This document shows, piece by piece, positions 7,891 through 15,598 of a stretch of DNA of 34,474 bases (positions within the stretch are counted from its first letter, which is position 1; every line of letters begins with the position of its first letter). The DNA comes from Thermoanaerobacter sp049701115 (GTDB taxonomy: Bacteria > Bacillota > Thermoanaerobacteria > Thermoanaerobacterales > Thermoanaerobacteraceae). The stretch is taken from the NCBI RefSeq assembly GCF_049701115.1, contig NZ_JBNATX010000023.1:1-34474 (forward strand), given 5' to 3'. Below the pieces are notes generated by a model. That model searched no databases. It was not told the origin of the DNA and saw only the letters and a program-made list of their open reading frames with translations. The translations under genes were made by a program, and so were the position numbers.

Positions 7891-8799
7891 TTACCTTAAA
7901 TATTTTCTAAGGTCAAGGCTAGTATCAGCTATGCCCACAATCGCCAAAAGCCAAGAAGTCAGGGGAAAAAAGAGCAAAAATATGAGAAGCAAGTTAGCAC
8001 CCCATGATTTCATGTTGAGTTTTCGAGTAAGATAAAATTTTATAAGAGCAAGTCCTCCTATTGTAAAGCCAAAAGACAGAAGCACTACTATATTTGTGAT
8101 TATCAAATTGGGTGTTCTCGCAAAATACTGATAAAGAAGTACCCCAATAAAAATCCATCCGGCTATATAGGGCATTTTCCATTCTTCAAAAGGAGGCAAA
8201 GACTCTATATTAAAGTGCTGTCTTTTCAATATTTTATATAAAACTAAATAATTGAGCCAACTCATCATCAGGATGATTATCACTAAAGATGCAGGTATCG
8301 TCATCTCCATCATGTGCCTTATAGAAAGAAGATTAGACTGTATCGTAGAAAAGTTAGGATGCCCTTTGTAATAGGAAGATATATTGTCAAATGCGACAGC
8401 GATGGCCTTAAAAAAGTGTGACATTATATCTACATTAAATGCTAATTTTAGTAGATAAAATATCCCTACCATTCCCACTATAGAAATAGCTGTTACATCA
8501 AGAAGCACCTCTCCTGCTCTTCTTCTTTTAGAGACAAGATAGCCCATAAAAACCCCCTGCAGAGCAAAGAAAAGTGCGACAAAAGCCGTTCCTATACCTA
8601 TCAATACGAGGTCCGCCGTAAAAACTATAAAAGAGGCAATCATAGCATAAGATAAAGACCCTAACACACAAGCCACAGCTAATGGGGCTGGTATGAGAAA
8701 AAATAGTAAAAAGAACGGTGGATAATAGGAACCCAAAAAACTCAGGACTACTGCTAAAGCCGCCATCATCGCCGCATTTGTGATTTTTTTAGTTTCCAT
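7891..8799 (-). CDS. DUF2232 integral membrane protein (YybS-like)
   Basis: 302 residues with about eight hydrophobic segments, starting with NAAMMAALAVVLSFLGSY and FLIPAPLAVACVLGS. This resembles the YybS/DUF2232 family, which sits next to gdpP in many Firmicutes and has distant similarity to ECF-transporter S components. The start has GGGAGTGAT upstream, overlapping the stop of the MazG-like gene. It is in an operon with gdpP (12-bp gap). The transported ligand, if any, is not known. Confidence 0.85.
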   Translation of the reverse strand: METKKITNAAMMAALAVVLSFLGSYYPPFFLLFFLIPAPLAVACVLGSLSYAMIASFIVFTADLVLIGIGTAFVALFFALQGVFMGYLVSKRRRAGEVLLDVTAISIVGMVGIFYLLKLAFNVDIMSHFFKAIAVAFDNISSYYKGHPNFSTIQSNLLSIRHMMEMTIPASLVIIILMMSWLNYLVLYKILKRQHFNIESLPPFEEWKMPYIAGWIFIGVLLYQYFARTPNLIITNIVVLLSFGFTIGGLALIKFYLTRKLNMKSWGANLLLIFLLFFPLTSWLLAIVGIADTSLDLRKYLR

Positions 8800-8803
8800 T
8801 AGA

Positions 8804-9112
8804 TCACTCCCGCTTTTGAGTTTTTAAATGTTTTAATAGTTCAGAGAAATTATATTCCATATCAATGTTTTTATCCACGATCAAAGATCTTAATTTCTTA
8901 ATAAGTGCTTCATCTATTTCTTTAAATCTGTACCCCACCTTATCTCCCAAAAGGTAGGCATATATTATAATATCGACAACGCCATCTAGGATAGCATCTT
9001 CTTCTGCTTCATCTATAAAAGACTTCAGCAAATTATATAATTTCCCTAACATCTCTACTTTAAGGCTCTCTATTTCCCTTATGTTTTTAGCGATCTCTAA
9101 ATCGTTTTTCAT
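8804..9112 (-). CDS. MazG-like small protein
   Basis: 102 residues, all-alpha. The pattern EAEEDAILDGVVDIIIYAYLLGDKVGYRF carries the acidic residues and the D-x-(I/V)-x-Y-A helix seen in MazG-like / all-alpha NTP pyrophosphohydrolase proteins, and position and size match the MazG-like family found beside this cluster. The start has GGAGG upstream. It appears to be the first gene of the DUF2232-gdpP-rplI-dnaB unit. A house-cleaning nucleotide function is only a family-level guess, because the full EExxE-12-ExxD metal motif is not obvious. Confidence 0.7.
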   Translation of the reverse strand: MKNDLEIAKNIREIESLKVEMLGKLYNLLKSFIDEAEEDAILDGVVDIIIYAYLLGDKVGYRFKEIDEALIKKLRSLIVDKNIDMEYNFSELLKHLKTQKRE

Positions 9113-9138
9113 TTTCCTCCGTCCTTTTTATAAACTAA

Positions 9139-9157
9139 AAGAGGGCCAAGCCCTCTT
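9139..9157 (-). terminator. Terminator after rpsR
   Basis: 8-bp perfect stem aagagggc / gccctctt with a 3-base loop, followed on the minus strand by ttagttta. It ends the rpsF-ssb-rpsR transcript; the weak U-tract leaves room for read-through into the MazG-like gene. Confidence 0.7.
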
Positions 9158-9160
9158 ATA

Positions 9161-9169
9161 ATTATACCA
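9161..9169 (-). promoter_or_regulatory. Candidate extended -10 promoter for the MazG-like-to-dnaB unit
   Basis: TGGTATAAT (TGnTATAAT) on the minus strand just past the rpsR stop codon; no convincing -35 box. The start point would fall inside the terminator hairpin, so this promoter is tentative. Confidence 0.3.
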
Positions 9170-9430
9170 TTATTCTACTGTGTATGGTAGAAGAGCAATT
9201 TGCCTTGCCCTTTTTATTGCTCTAGTAAGCTGCCTTTGGTGTCTTGCGCAGTTCCCTGTTATCCTTCGAGGCAAAATCTTGCCTCTTTCTGTGATATACT
9301 TGCGAAGTCTTGCTACATCTTTGTAGTCTATTCTATCTATGTTATCAGCGCAGAAGGCGCATACTCTTTTTTTCTTTTTGTTTCTTCTATTTTTCACTGT
9401 TGCAGCATCAGCAGTATTTGCGGTAGACAC
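9170..9430 (-). CDS. rpsR: 30S ribosomal protein S18
   Basis: 86 residues from GTG 9430, with AGGAGG eight bases upstream. The core KKRVCAFCADNIDRIDYKD and LPRRITGNCARHQRQL is diagnostic. The CAFC pair together with NCARH marks the zinc-binding (C+) form of S18. It is the last gene of rpsF-ssb-rpsR, and its product pairs with S6 in the 30S platform. Confidence 0.97.
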   Translation of the reverse strand: MSTANTADAATVKNRRNKKKKRVCAFCADNIDRIDYKDVARLRKYITERGKILPRRITGNCARHQRQLTRAIKRARQIALLPYTVE

Positions 9431-9453
9431 TTTTTAAACCTCCTTTCTTCTTC

Positions 9454-9906
9454 CTAAAAAGGTAAATCATCTTCACTCTCTATAGGTGTAAACCCTTCGA
9501 AATCGTCGGGGATATCTTCAAATAATTTGTCAAACTCTTCGTCCAATTCCTTTTCTTCTTCGGAAGCATTAGCTGCAGCAAAGCCAGATTTAGGTTCCAA
9601 GAATCTTACATCGTCCGCCACCACTTCAGTAACCCAATGGCGGTTACCACTGCTGTCATCCCAAGACCTCGTCTGGATACTACCTGTAACTGCCACTAAT
9701 CTTCCCTTTTTTAGGTTATTGGCGCAAATTTCAGCTAGCTTTCTCCATGCTACGATGGGTATAAAATCTGTAGGCCTTTCCCCGCTCTGATTCACATAAT
9801 TCCTGTTAACCGCCAATGTAAAAGTCGTAACAGGAACCATGTCAGAAGTGTATCTCATGACAGGGTCCTTTGTCAAACGGCCTATCAGAATAACTTTATT
9901 TAACAT
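9454..9906 (-). CDS. ssb: Single-stranded DNA-binding protein
   Basis: 150 residues from ATG 9906. That start is preferred over an in-frame ATG at 9945 because AGGTGG lies 8-9 bases upstream and the protein then begins MLNKVILIGRL, as SSB proteins do. The OB fold covers about residues 1-105. The acidic tail ends in DDLPF, the partner-recruiting C-terminal tip. It coats single-stranded DNA during replication and recombination. It sits between rpsF and rpsR, the standard Firmicutes order. Confidence 0.97.
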   Translation of the reverse strand: MLNKVILIGRLTKDPVMRYTSDMVPVTTFTLAVNRNYVNQSGERPTDFIPIVAWRKLAEICANNLKKGRLVAVTGSIQTRSWDDSSGNRHWVTEVVADDVRFLEPKSGFAAANASEEEKELDEEFDKLFEDIPDDFEGFTPIESEDDLPF

Positions 9907-9937
9907 TTTTAAAACCCACCTTTTTATATTAATAAAT

Positions 9938-10225
9938 TTACTCATCTGTCCTTATTATAAGGTAGCGCAAGACTCCATCAGTTATCCTATAGACTCTCTC
10001 CAATTCGCGGGAAACCTCCGGGCTACTATTGAAATTCATCAAAACATAATAGCCTTCTGTTTTCTTTTGAATAGGATAAGCGAGTTTTCTTTTACCCCAT
10101 TCATCAAAATTAGTGATTTCCCCGCCTCTTTCTACAATGAGGTTTTTGAACCTCTCAATCAAACCCTTTCTTTCATCCTCATTCAAATCTGGAGAGAGCA
10201 CGTACATAGTCTCGTATGACCTCAT
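9938..10225 (-). CDS. rpsF: 30S ribosomal protein S6
   Basis: 95 residues from ATG 10225 with GGAGGTGAG just upstream; the longer open frame beyond has no ribosome site. The sequence MRSYETMYVLSPDL, the GKRKLAYPI motif and the VLRYLIIRTDE end are typical. It binds S18 in the 30S platform. It is the first gene of the rpsF-ssb-rpsR operon, with its own promoter and a structured leader. Confidence 0.97.
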   Translation of the reverse strand: MRSYETMYVLSPDLNEDERKGLIERFKNLIVERGGEITNFDEWGKRKLAYPIQKKTEGYYVLMNFNSSPEVSRELERVYRITDGVLRYLIIRTDE

Positions 10226-10247
10226 TTTCTCACCTCCTTCTGGACTA

Positions 10248-10280
10248 AGCGGCCCTATTTCCCAAATAGGGCAAGGCGGC
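10248..10280 (-). promoter_or_regulatory. Candidate S6:S18-binding mRNA leader of rpsF
   Basis: On the minus strand GCCGCC precedes a 9-bp perfect hairpin gccctattt-ggg-aaatagggc, which is followed at once by CGC, so a CCG triplet flanks the stem. Known rpsF leaders that bind the S6:S18 complex have a hairpin plus a conserved CCG next to it. The leader begins only a few bases after the predicted start of transcription and ends about 23 nt before the rpsF start codon. The match is by eye. Confidence 0.5.
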
Positions 10281-10293
10281 AATTTACATCCCT

Positions 10294-10322
10294 ATTCTAT
10301 CATTGTCCTAACGGATTTTCAA
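10294..10322 (-). promoter_or_regulatory. Promoter of rpsF-ssb-rpsR
   Basis: TTGAAA (10317-10322) and TAGAAT (10294-10299) on the minus strand with 17-bp spacing. It overlaps the 3' end of the DUF951 gene; transcription would start near 10287. Confidence 0.6.
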
Positions 10323-10512
10323 CCGTTTTTAAAATTTTTTTAATGCTCTTTTCAAATTTTGCTCTCGGCATCAAAACCATTCTTCCACATTTCAAGCACT
10401 TTATACGGACATCCATTCCAACTCTTAAGATCTCCCACTCATCAGAACCACAAGGATGTTTTTTCTTAAGCTTCACTATATCGCCAACATGCAAATCTTT
10501 AGGCAAAGCCAT
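10300..10512 (-). CDS. DUF951 family small zinc-ribbon-like protein
   Basis: 70 residues: MALPKDLHVGDIVKLKKKHP then CGSDEWEILRVGMDVRIKC. The HPCGSDEW and CLKCGRMVLMPR motifs identify DUF951 (YyzM-like), with cysteines that could bind zinc. It starts nine bases after the mscS stop. The choice between ATG 10512 and GTG 10515 is unclear, because the GGGGTG ribosome site lies very close to both. The molecular role is unknown; the family keeps company with this origin-proximal cluster. Confidence 0.88.
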   Translation of the reverse strand: MALPKDLHVGDIVKLKKKHPCGSDEWEILRVGMDVRIKCLKCGRMVLMPRAKFEKSIKKILKTVENPLGQ

Positions 10513-10520
10513 CACCCCAA

Positions 10521-11366
10521 TTATTTTTTCTTCTCCGAAATAATAACCGTAGTTCGTGGATAAGGAAAAGATATGTTGTTTTTGTCAAACATCTTTTTCA
10601 CCCTATACCTAATTTCCCTTTCCACTGCCCATTTCTGCATAGGCTGGGTCTTTGCGTAAACCATTATGACAAGCTTTGAATCCTGCATATCCGTTATCCC
10701 CAACACTGTAGGACCTTCTATTATGTCCTCTCTTGAATTCTTAACTTCTTCACATATTTCTTGAAGCCCTTCTATTATTCTGTCTACATCTTCATCTATA
10801 GGAAATGCTATATTGACCACCGCCATCATGCTGTCTTTTGTCAGATTGGTTACCATCTTTATTTCTCCGTTCGGTATTATGTGAAGGCCATCAGAGAAAC
10901 CGCGTATTTTCGTGACTCTCAAACCCATTTCTTCTACTGTGCCAGAAATCCCATTAATAGTGACATAGTCCCCCACAGAAAACTGGTCTTCAAAGATTAT
11001 AAAAAAACCTGAAATCATGTCTCTGACCAAGTTCTGAGCTCCAAAACCTATGGCAAGGCTACCAATTCCAGCAACAGCCAGCAAAGATGTCATATCTATG
11101 TTGAAAAGCTTGAGGATAGAAGCTCCTGCAAGAAAGTAAATCACATATCTGACAGCGTTTTTTGTAAGAGACGCTAAAGTATCCATCTTCCTCTGTGGCA
11201 ATTGTATTTTGGCTTTACTGTATAATTTATAAAACCTTCGTATTACAAAATCGGAAAATTTAATCCCAATAAAAGCAATGAGGAGTATTTTTAATACATC
11301 AAGAGAAAATTTTACAGCTTTTATGTCATATATTTCCACAAGTTTGTGGTATATATCGGTCCACAT
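10521..11366 (-). CDS. Small-conductance mechanosensitive channel (MscS family)
   Basis: About 281 residues. Hydrophobic segments lie at about 20-40, 60-85 and 85-115. The pore helix and beta-domain signature is intact: LAVAGIGSLAIGFGAQNLVRDMISGFFIIFEDQFSVGDYV in outline, with GTVEEMGLRVTKIRGFSDG and HIIPNGEI after it. It is a membrane channel opening on osmotic downshock, close in type to YkuT/YggB proteins. ATG 11366 is preferred because AGGTG lies 9 bases upstream; in-frame ATG 11375 and GTG 11378 are alternatives. It is followed by DUF951. Confidence 0.92.
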   Translation of the reverse strand: MWTDIYHKLVEIYDIKAVKFSLDVLKILLIAFIGIKFSDFVIRRFYKLYSKAKIQLPQRKMDTLASLTKNAVRYVIYFLAGASILKLFNIDMTSLLAVAGIGSLAIGFGAQNLVRDMISGFFIIFEDQFSVGDYVTINGISGTVEEMGLRVTKIRGFSDGLHIIPNGEIKMVTNLTKDSMMAVVNIAFPIDEDVDRIIEGLQEICEEVKNSREDIIEGPTVLGITDMQDSKLVIMVYAKTQPMQKWAVEREIRYRVKKMFDKNNISFPYPRTTVIISEKKK

Positions 11367-11399
11367 TTTCTCCATCACCTTATTTTTAGTTTTATCTTT

Positions 11400-11428
11400 A
11401 TATTACACGAATCCCTTCTTTTTTTCAA
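11400..11428 (-). promoter_or_regulatory. Promoter of mscS-DUF951
   Basis: TTGAAA (11423-11428) and TAATAT (11400-11405) on the minus strand with 17-bp spacing, in the divergent gap between mscS and yyaC. Confidence 0.6.
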
Positions 11429-11518
11429 CTATCGCTTCTTAGAGTAATTTGAAGTATGTAAATTTGCAGATTTGACAAAAATATATTTAAAGACCTGTAT
11501 AAAAGAAAGGGGTATCAA

Positions 11519-12085
11519 ATGGAATTCATAAATATAGAAGACAAAAATTCTTTTGAAAAGTTTTATAACGCTTTCCGGCTATACTTTAAAAGTTTATATA
11601 CAAGATCTTACAGGGAAATAATTCTCCTATGCATAGGCACAGATAGGTCAACGGGAGACAGTCTCGGTCCCTTGACAGGATACAAACTAAAACCTCTCCT
11701 TAGAAATAAAGCCCATGTATTTGGTACATTAGAAGAACCTCTCCATGCAAAAAATATAATGAAGGTCTTAGAAGAGATAAATTCAAGCTTTTACATGCCC
11801 TTCATAATAGCGATTGACGCTTCTTTAGGTTCATTAAAGCACATAGGTCACATATCTGTCGGGAAAGGACCTATAAAGCCCGGCGCAGGTGTCTCTAAAG
11901 ACCTTCCCCCTGTGGGTGACATGTTTGTGACGGGCATAGTGAATATATCTGGTTTCATGGAATACATGGTATTGCAGAATACTCGCTTGCACACCGTTAT
12001 GAAAATGGCCGACATCATAGCAGCTGGTATTTTCAGGACCATAATGGAAGTAAGTAAAGAAAACAAAGTAAGGGCCTACGAATAG
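11519..12085 (+). CDS. yyaC: Spore protease-like protein YyaC (DUF1256)
   Basis: 188 residues. Core motifs CIGTDRSTGDSLGPLTG, FGTLEEPLHAKN, IAIDASLG and KPGAGVSKDLPPVGD define the YyaC / GPR-related fold (sporulation-associated in Bacillus). The start has AAGGGG 8-10 bases upstream. It is the only plus-strand gene in the 1.6-27.3 kb stretch, divergent from mscS and convergent with cphA. Its last codons lie inside a 19-bp palindrome shared with cphA, so its C-terminus ENKVRAYE nearly equals that of CphA. The promoter is unclear: a TTGACA at 11472 has no well-spaced -10. A sporulation sigma factor may be used. Confidence 0.9.
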   Translation: MEFINIEDKNSFEKFYNAFRLYFKSLYTRSYREIILLCIGTDRSTGDSLGPLTGYKLKPLLRNKAHVFGTLEEPLHAKNIMKVLEEINSSFYMPFIIAIDASLGSLKHIGHISVGKGPIKPGAGVSKDLPPVGDMFVTGIVNISGFMEYMVLQNTRLHTVMKMADIIAAGIFRTIMEVSKENKVRAYE

Positions 12086-12101
12086 GCCCTTACTTTGTTT
12101 T
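12060..12101. terminator. 19-bp perfect palindrome, bidirectional terminator inside both gene ends
   Basis: Arms 12060-12078 and 12083-12101 are perfectly complementary (aaaacaaagta-agggccta on the left) with a 4-base loop cgaa. Each side ends in a T-run. The stop codons of yyaC (12083-12085) and cphA (12076-12078) both lie inside it, and the genes overlap by 10 bp. Confidence 0.9.
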
Positions 12102-14715
12102 CTTCTCCTATGCTTTTGACAGTCCTTTCTTTCGCAAATTCTTCTATCACCTTTATTAAAGGCTCATATTTTTCATAAAATACTACGATTAGATCTCCGG
12201 CTTCAGCATTTAACATCGCTACTTTTAGCGCTTCTTCTTCTTTTAAAATGATTTTTATATTCTTTTTATCCATGCCGCTTTTTATAGCGCCTTCTTCCAA
12301 AATTTTGGCTACCTCTCCGGGTTTTCTTCCTCTTAAATCTTCATCTTCTTTTATATAGATAAAGTCAAAACCATTGCCACAAACTTCTCCTACCTTAAAT
12401 ATGCTGGAATTTGTCCTATCGCCAGGAACACCTATTACCCCCACAAGTCTGTTTGGATCGAGTTTTCTTGCAGCTTCTATTACCTTTCTTATACCCTCAA
12501 TGTTGTGACCATAATCTATTAACACTCGGAAATTTGCCACGTTAAGCAGATTAAACCGACCAGGATTGTGGACAGCATCTGGATAAAAAGTTTTTAATCC
12601 CTTTGCTATTATATTTATCGGCACCTTTACTCCATAGGAAGCGGCAACGGCAGCAAGAGCATTTTCTATATTGTGCAATACTTTTCCTCCCATGGTGGCA
12701 GGAATTTCCTCCACTTTCAGTACTGGAACTATCTGTCCATTGGCAATAACAATAACCCCATCTTTGACATATACAGCTATTCCGCCTTCTTCAATATGCC
12801 TTTTTATGGTCAAATTATTATCGTACATAGAAAAGTATATTATTTTACCTTTGGCTCTTTTTGCGAGAAAAGGCGTCATAGAGTCATCAGCATTTAATAC
12901 ACTGTAGCCATTGTCTTTTACTGCCTCTACTACCAATGCTTTAACAAATGCCAGGTCTTCCAGGGTTTCTACTCCATCTATTCCTAAATGGTCTTCCGAT
13001 ATATTTGTTATAACCCCCACATCTGCCAAGTCATACCCCAATCCTTCTCTTAAAATTCCTCCCCTTGCCGTCTCCAACACTGCCGCATCTATGTTCCTAT
13101 CTGCAAGACAAGTCCTAGCACTTTTGGGACCTGTATTATCGCCTTTGTATATGCACTTATCGTCAATATATATGCCATCCGTACTGGTCATACCTACAGT
13201 ATATCCATACGTCCTCAGAATATGAGCAGTCATCCTGGTTACTGTAGTTTTCCCATTAGTGCCTGTTATAGATATAATAGGTATGGTTGCTTTGCTGCCT
13301 CTAGGAAAAAGCATGTCCAATATTGCCTTCGCAACGTTTCTGGGTTTACCCTTGCTGGGATAATGATGCATTCTTATCCCTGGGGATGCATTTACTTCTA
13401 TTATAGCCCCATTTACCTCCGATATAGGTTTTCTTATGTCCTCCATTGTTATATCTACCCCTGCTATGTCAAGTCCTATAGCTTTCGCCGCCCTTACTGC
13501 GATTTCTATGTTATGAGGATGTATCTCATCTGTTCTATCTATTGCAATTCCTCCTGTACTCAAATTAGCATTTTCTCTTAAGAAAACTTTTCTACCCTTT
13601 CTCGGAATATCTTCCAGAGTAAGACCTTGTTTCTGAAGTACCATTTTTGAAACGGAATCTACTGTTATTTTGGTAAGTGGCTTTTCATGCCCGTTTCCTC
13701 TTAAAGGGTTTTTATTCTCTATATCGATCAATTCTTTTACCGTATGAACCCCGTCTCCAACAACATGCGCAGGAATTCTCTCCGAAACGGCCACCACCTT
13801 GTCTCCTACTACCAGAACTCTATAGTGCCTTCCTTTGACCTGTTTTTCTACCATTACAATGTCGCTGTAATTTTTGGCGTTTCTATAAGCTACTATTACT
13901 TCCTCTCTGTTCGAGATATTTAAATGCACTCCTTTGCCCTGATTACCATTGTAAGGTTTTATAACCACAGGGTACCCTAATTCTTCTGCTATTGAAACAG
14001 CTTCTTCCTCTGTATAAGCCACGTCCCCTTCAGGAACAGGAAGCCCATAATCTTTAAGGATTTTTTTAGTCAGTATCTTATCTGAAGCAATATCTACAGC
14101 AATACAGCTGGTATTCTGAGATATGGTCCCTTCGATTATCTTCTGATATTTCCCATAACCTAATCTCAGTATACTGCCGTTTCCCACTCTAGTAACCGGT
14201 ATTCCTCTTTTTAGCGCTTCCATTTTTATAGCCATAGTGCTGGGGCCTAATTCTACTTCCGTAATTATATCGCGGATCTTCTCTAATTTTTCCTGCAAAT
14301 TTATTTTTTCACCCTTTATAAGCTTATTTGCAAGTTCCACTGCCAATTTTGCTGTCCTTATCCCACATTCTTCTAACCCATACTCGAATATTACATTATA
14401 CAGGCTTCCCTCAACATTCCGCGCTCTTCCAAACTTAACGTCATATCCCAATACATTTTGAAGTTCTAAAATTATGTGTTCTGTCACATGAGGAAGGTAT
14501 GTGCCTTCTTCTAACCTTTTTACAAACCCTCCTTCATATCCGTAAGAGCATGTATGTTTTCTTAGACCAGGAAGCAAATCAAGAAGGGCCTCATTGAATC
14601 CAAATATGTCTTTTGTGGGGATTTCCTCTCCTTCTATATCAACGGTCATTTTTATTACCGGTTTATGGCTGTACACATTTCTCCCTCTATATACCTTTAT
14701 TTCTTTTATCTTCAT
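12076..14715 (-). CDS. cphA: Cyanophycin synthetase
   Basis: 879 residues, the expected length. The N-terminal domain (about 1-160, with CSYGYEGGFVKRLEEGTYLP) is followed by an ATP-grasp domain (about 215-475, GYPVVIKPYNGNQGKGV, EVNASPGIRMH) and a Mur-ligase-like domain (about 480-870, ATP loop GTNGKTT at 485-491, ITNISEDHLGIDGVETLEDL). It polymerises aspartate and arginine (possibly also lysine) into multi-L-arginyl-poly-L-aspartate in the cytoplasm. The start codon overlaps the stop of cphB (ATGA), so the two are co-translated. The last residues ENKVRAYS lie in a palindrome shared with yyaC. Confidence 0.96.
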   Translation of the reverse strand: MKIKEIKVYRGRNVYSHKPVIKMTVDIEGEEIPTKDIFGFNEALLDLLPGLRKHTCSYGYEGGFVKRLEEGTYLPHVTEHIILELQNVLGYDVKFGRARNVEGSLYNVIFEYGLEECGIRTAKLAVELANKLIKGEKINLQEKLEKIRDIITEVELGPSTMAIKMEALKRGIPVTRVGNGSILRLGYGKYQKIIEGTISQNTSCIAVDIASDKILTKKILKDYGLPVPEGDVAYTEEEAVSIAEELGYPVVIKPYNGNQGKGVHLNISNREEVIVAYRNAKNYSDIVMVEKQVKGRHYRVLVVGDKVVAVSERIPAHVVGDGVHTVKELIDIENKNPLRGNGHEKPLTKITVDSVSKMVLQKQGLTLEDIPRKGRKVFLRENANLSTGGIAIDRTDEIHPHNIEIAVRAAKAIGLDIAGVDITMEDIRKPISEVNGAIIEVNASPGIRMHHYPSKGKPRNVAKAILDMLFPRGSKATIPIISITGTNGKTTVTRMTAHILRTYGYTVGMTSTDGIYIDDKCIYKGDNTGPKSARTCLADRNIDAAVLETARGGILREGLGYDLADVGVITNISEDHLGIDGVETLEDLAFVKALVVEAVKDNGYSVLNADDSMTPFLAKRAKGKIIYFSMYDNNLTIKRHIEEGGIAVYVKDGVIVIANGQIVPVLKVEEIPATMGGKVLHNIENALAAVAASYGVKVPINIIAKGLKTFYPDAVHNPGRFNLLNVANFRVLIDYGHNIEGIRKVIEAARKLDPNRLVGVIGVPGDRTNSSIFKVGEVCGNGFDFIYIKEDEDLRGRKPGEVAKILEEGAIKSGMDKKNIKIILKEEEALKVAMLNAEAGDLIVVFYEKYEPLIKVIEEFAKERTVKSIGEENKVRAYS

Positions 14716-15518
14716 GCTTTATCCTCCTCAATTACAGGCTGCCACTTCCTCAAATCAAAACGATAACCTGATGGCAGTATATGAATTAAAACATTTGTCA
14801 AAGCCAGTATTTCATTTGGCTGCGATTCAGAAACATTAGAATAAGTGAGCCACCTTCCGTCAACTACTGTAACAGCATTATTGCCAATGACCTTAAAGTG
14901 ATCTTCCTCTACAACTATAGCAGTATCTTCATCAATTCCTACCCCAAGATAACTGGGATTCTGCGCTATTGCTGCAAGTAATCTTCCTATTCGCCCTCTT
15001 TGTGCAAAATGCTGGTCTACTAGCACATTTTTTAGAAGTCCTAACCCTGGTGCCATTTTTATAGTACATTTTCTTGGTGAGTCATCATCATTCCCTTCCA
15101 CAATCATAGTCTGTGACATGGCAGATGCTCCTGCACTTGTACCTACTATCAAGACACCTTTTTCGTGCATCTCTTGGAGCATTTTATCTATTCCACTTCC
15201 TCCCAATATACTTGTTATTCTGAGCTGATCTCCTCCCGTAAAGAATATACAATCGGCATCTTTTAGTATCTCTTTGCTCTTTTCTATCTCATCTTTTTTT
15301 CTGGAATTTACATTTGCTATGCTGATATTTTTAGCTCCTAATTTTTTAAAGGTCTTCTCATAGGTATTTCCCACCTCTTCAGGCTTCTTTGTAGCTGCGG
15401 TCACAACTACGATCCTGCTCTCCTTTCCACCTGCTAAATCTACTACTTCTTTTAAAATTTCACATCTTTCATTCTTGTCCTCAGCTCCTCCTATCACCAC
15501 AAGTCTACCTTTCTTCAT
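14712..15518 (-). CDS. cphB: Cyanophycinase
   Basis: 268 residues from ATG 15518, chosen because GGAGG lies 5 bases upstream. It is a peptidase S51-type serine hydrolase: GRLVVIGGAEDK at the start, FFTGGDQLRI, and the nucleophile Ser in GTSAGASAMS; DQHFAQRGRIGRL follows. It cuts cyanophycin to beta-Asp-Arg dipeptides. No signal peptide, so it is intracellular. Together with cphA it forms a synthesis and degradation pair. A hairpin sits immediately upstream, overlapping a candidate promoter. Confidence 0.95.
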   Translation of the reverse strand: MKKGRLVVIGGAEDKNERCEILKEVVDLAGGKESRIVVVTAATKKPEEVGNTYEKTFKKLGAKNISIANVNSRKKDEIEKSKEILKDADCIFFTGGDQLRITSILGGSGIDKMLQEMHEKGVLIVGTSAGASAMSQTMIVEGNDDDSPRKCTIKMAPGLGLLKNVLVDQHFAQRGRIGRLLAAIAQNPSYLGVGIDEDTAIVVEEDHFKVIGNNAVTVVDGRWLTYSNVSESQPNEILALTNVLIHILPSGYRFDLRKWQPVIEEDKA

Positions 15519-15538
15519 GGCATCCTCCAAAAATAAAT

Positions 15539-15577
15539 AAACTCTCAGGTTTCATAATTTATTATTCCTGAGAGTTT
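15539..15577 (-). terminator. Terminator after the lipid kinase, in the cphB leader
   Basis: 11-bp perfect stem aaactctcagg / cctgagagttt with a 17-base loop, followed on the minus strand by tatttattttt. It ends the upstream transcript about 20 bases before the cphB start. Confidence 0.75.
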
Positions 15578-15584
15578 ATTTCAA
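15556..15584 (-). promoter_or_regulatory. Candidate cphB-cphA promoter inside the terminator hairpin
   Basis: TTGAAA (15579-15584) and TAAATT (15556-15561) on the minus strand with 17-bp spacing. The spacer contains one arm of the hairpin and the -10 lies in its loop. Confidence 0.4.
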
Positions 15585-15598
15585 TATACTATTTAAAA

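Noticed and set aside
11472..11501. TTGACA upstream of yyaC as a sigma-A promoter
   Set aside because: The best -10 is 18-20 bp away and would place the transcription start on the ribosome site.
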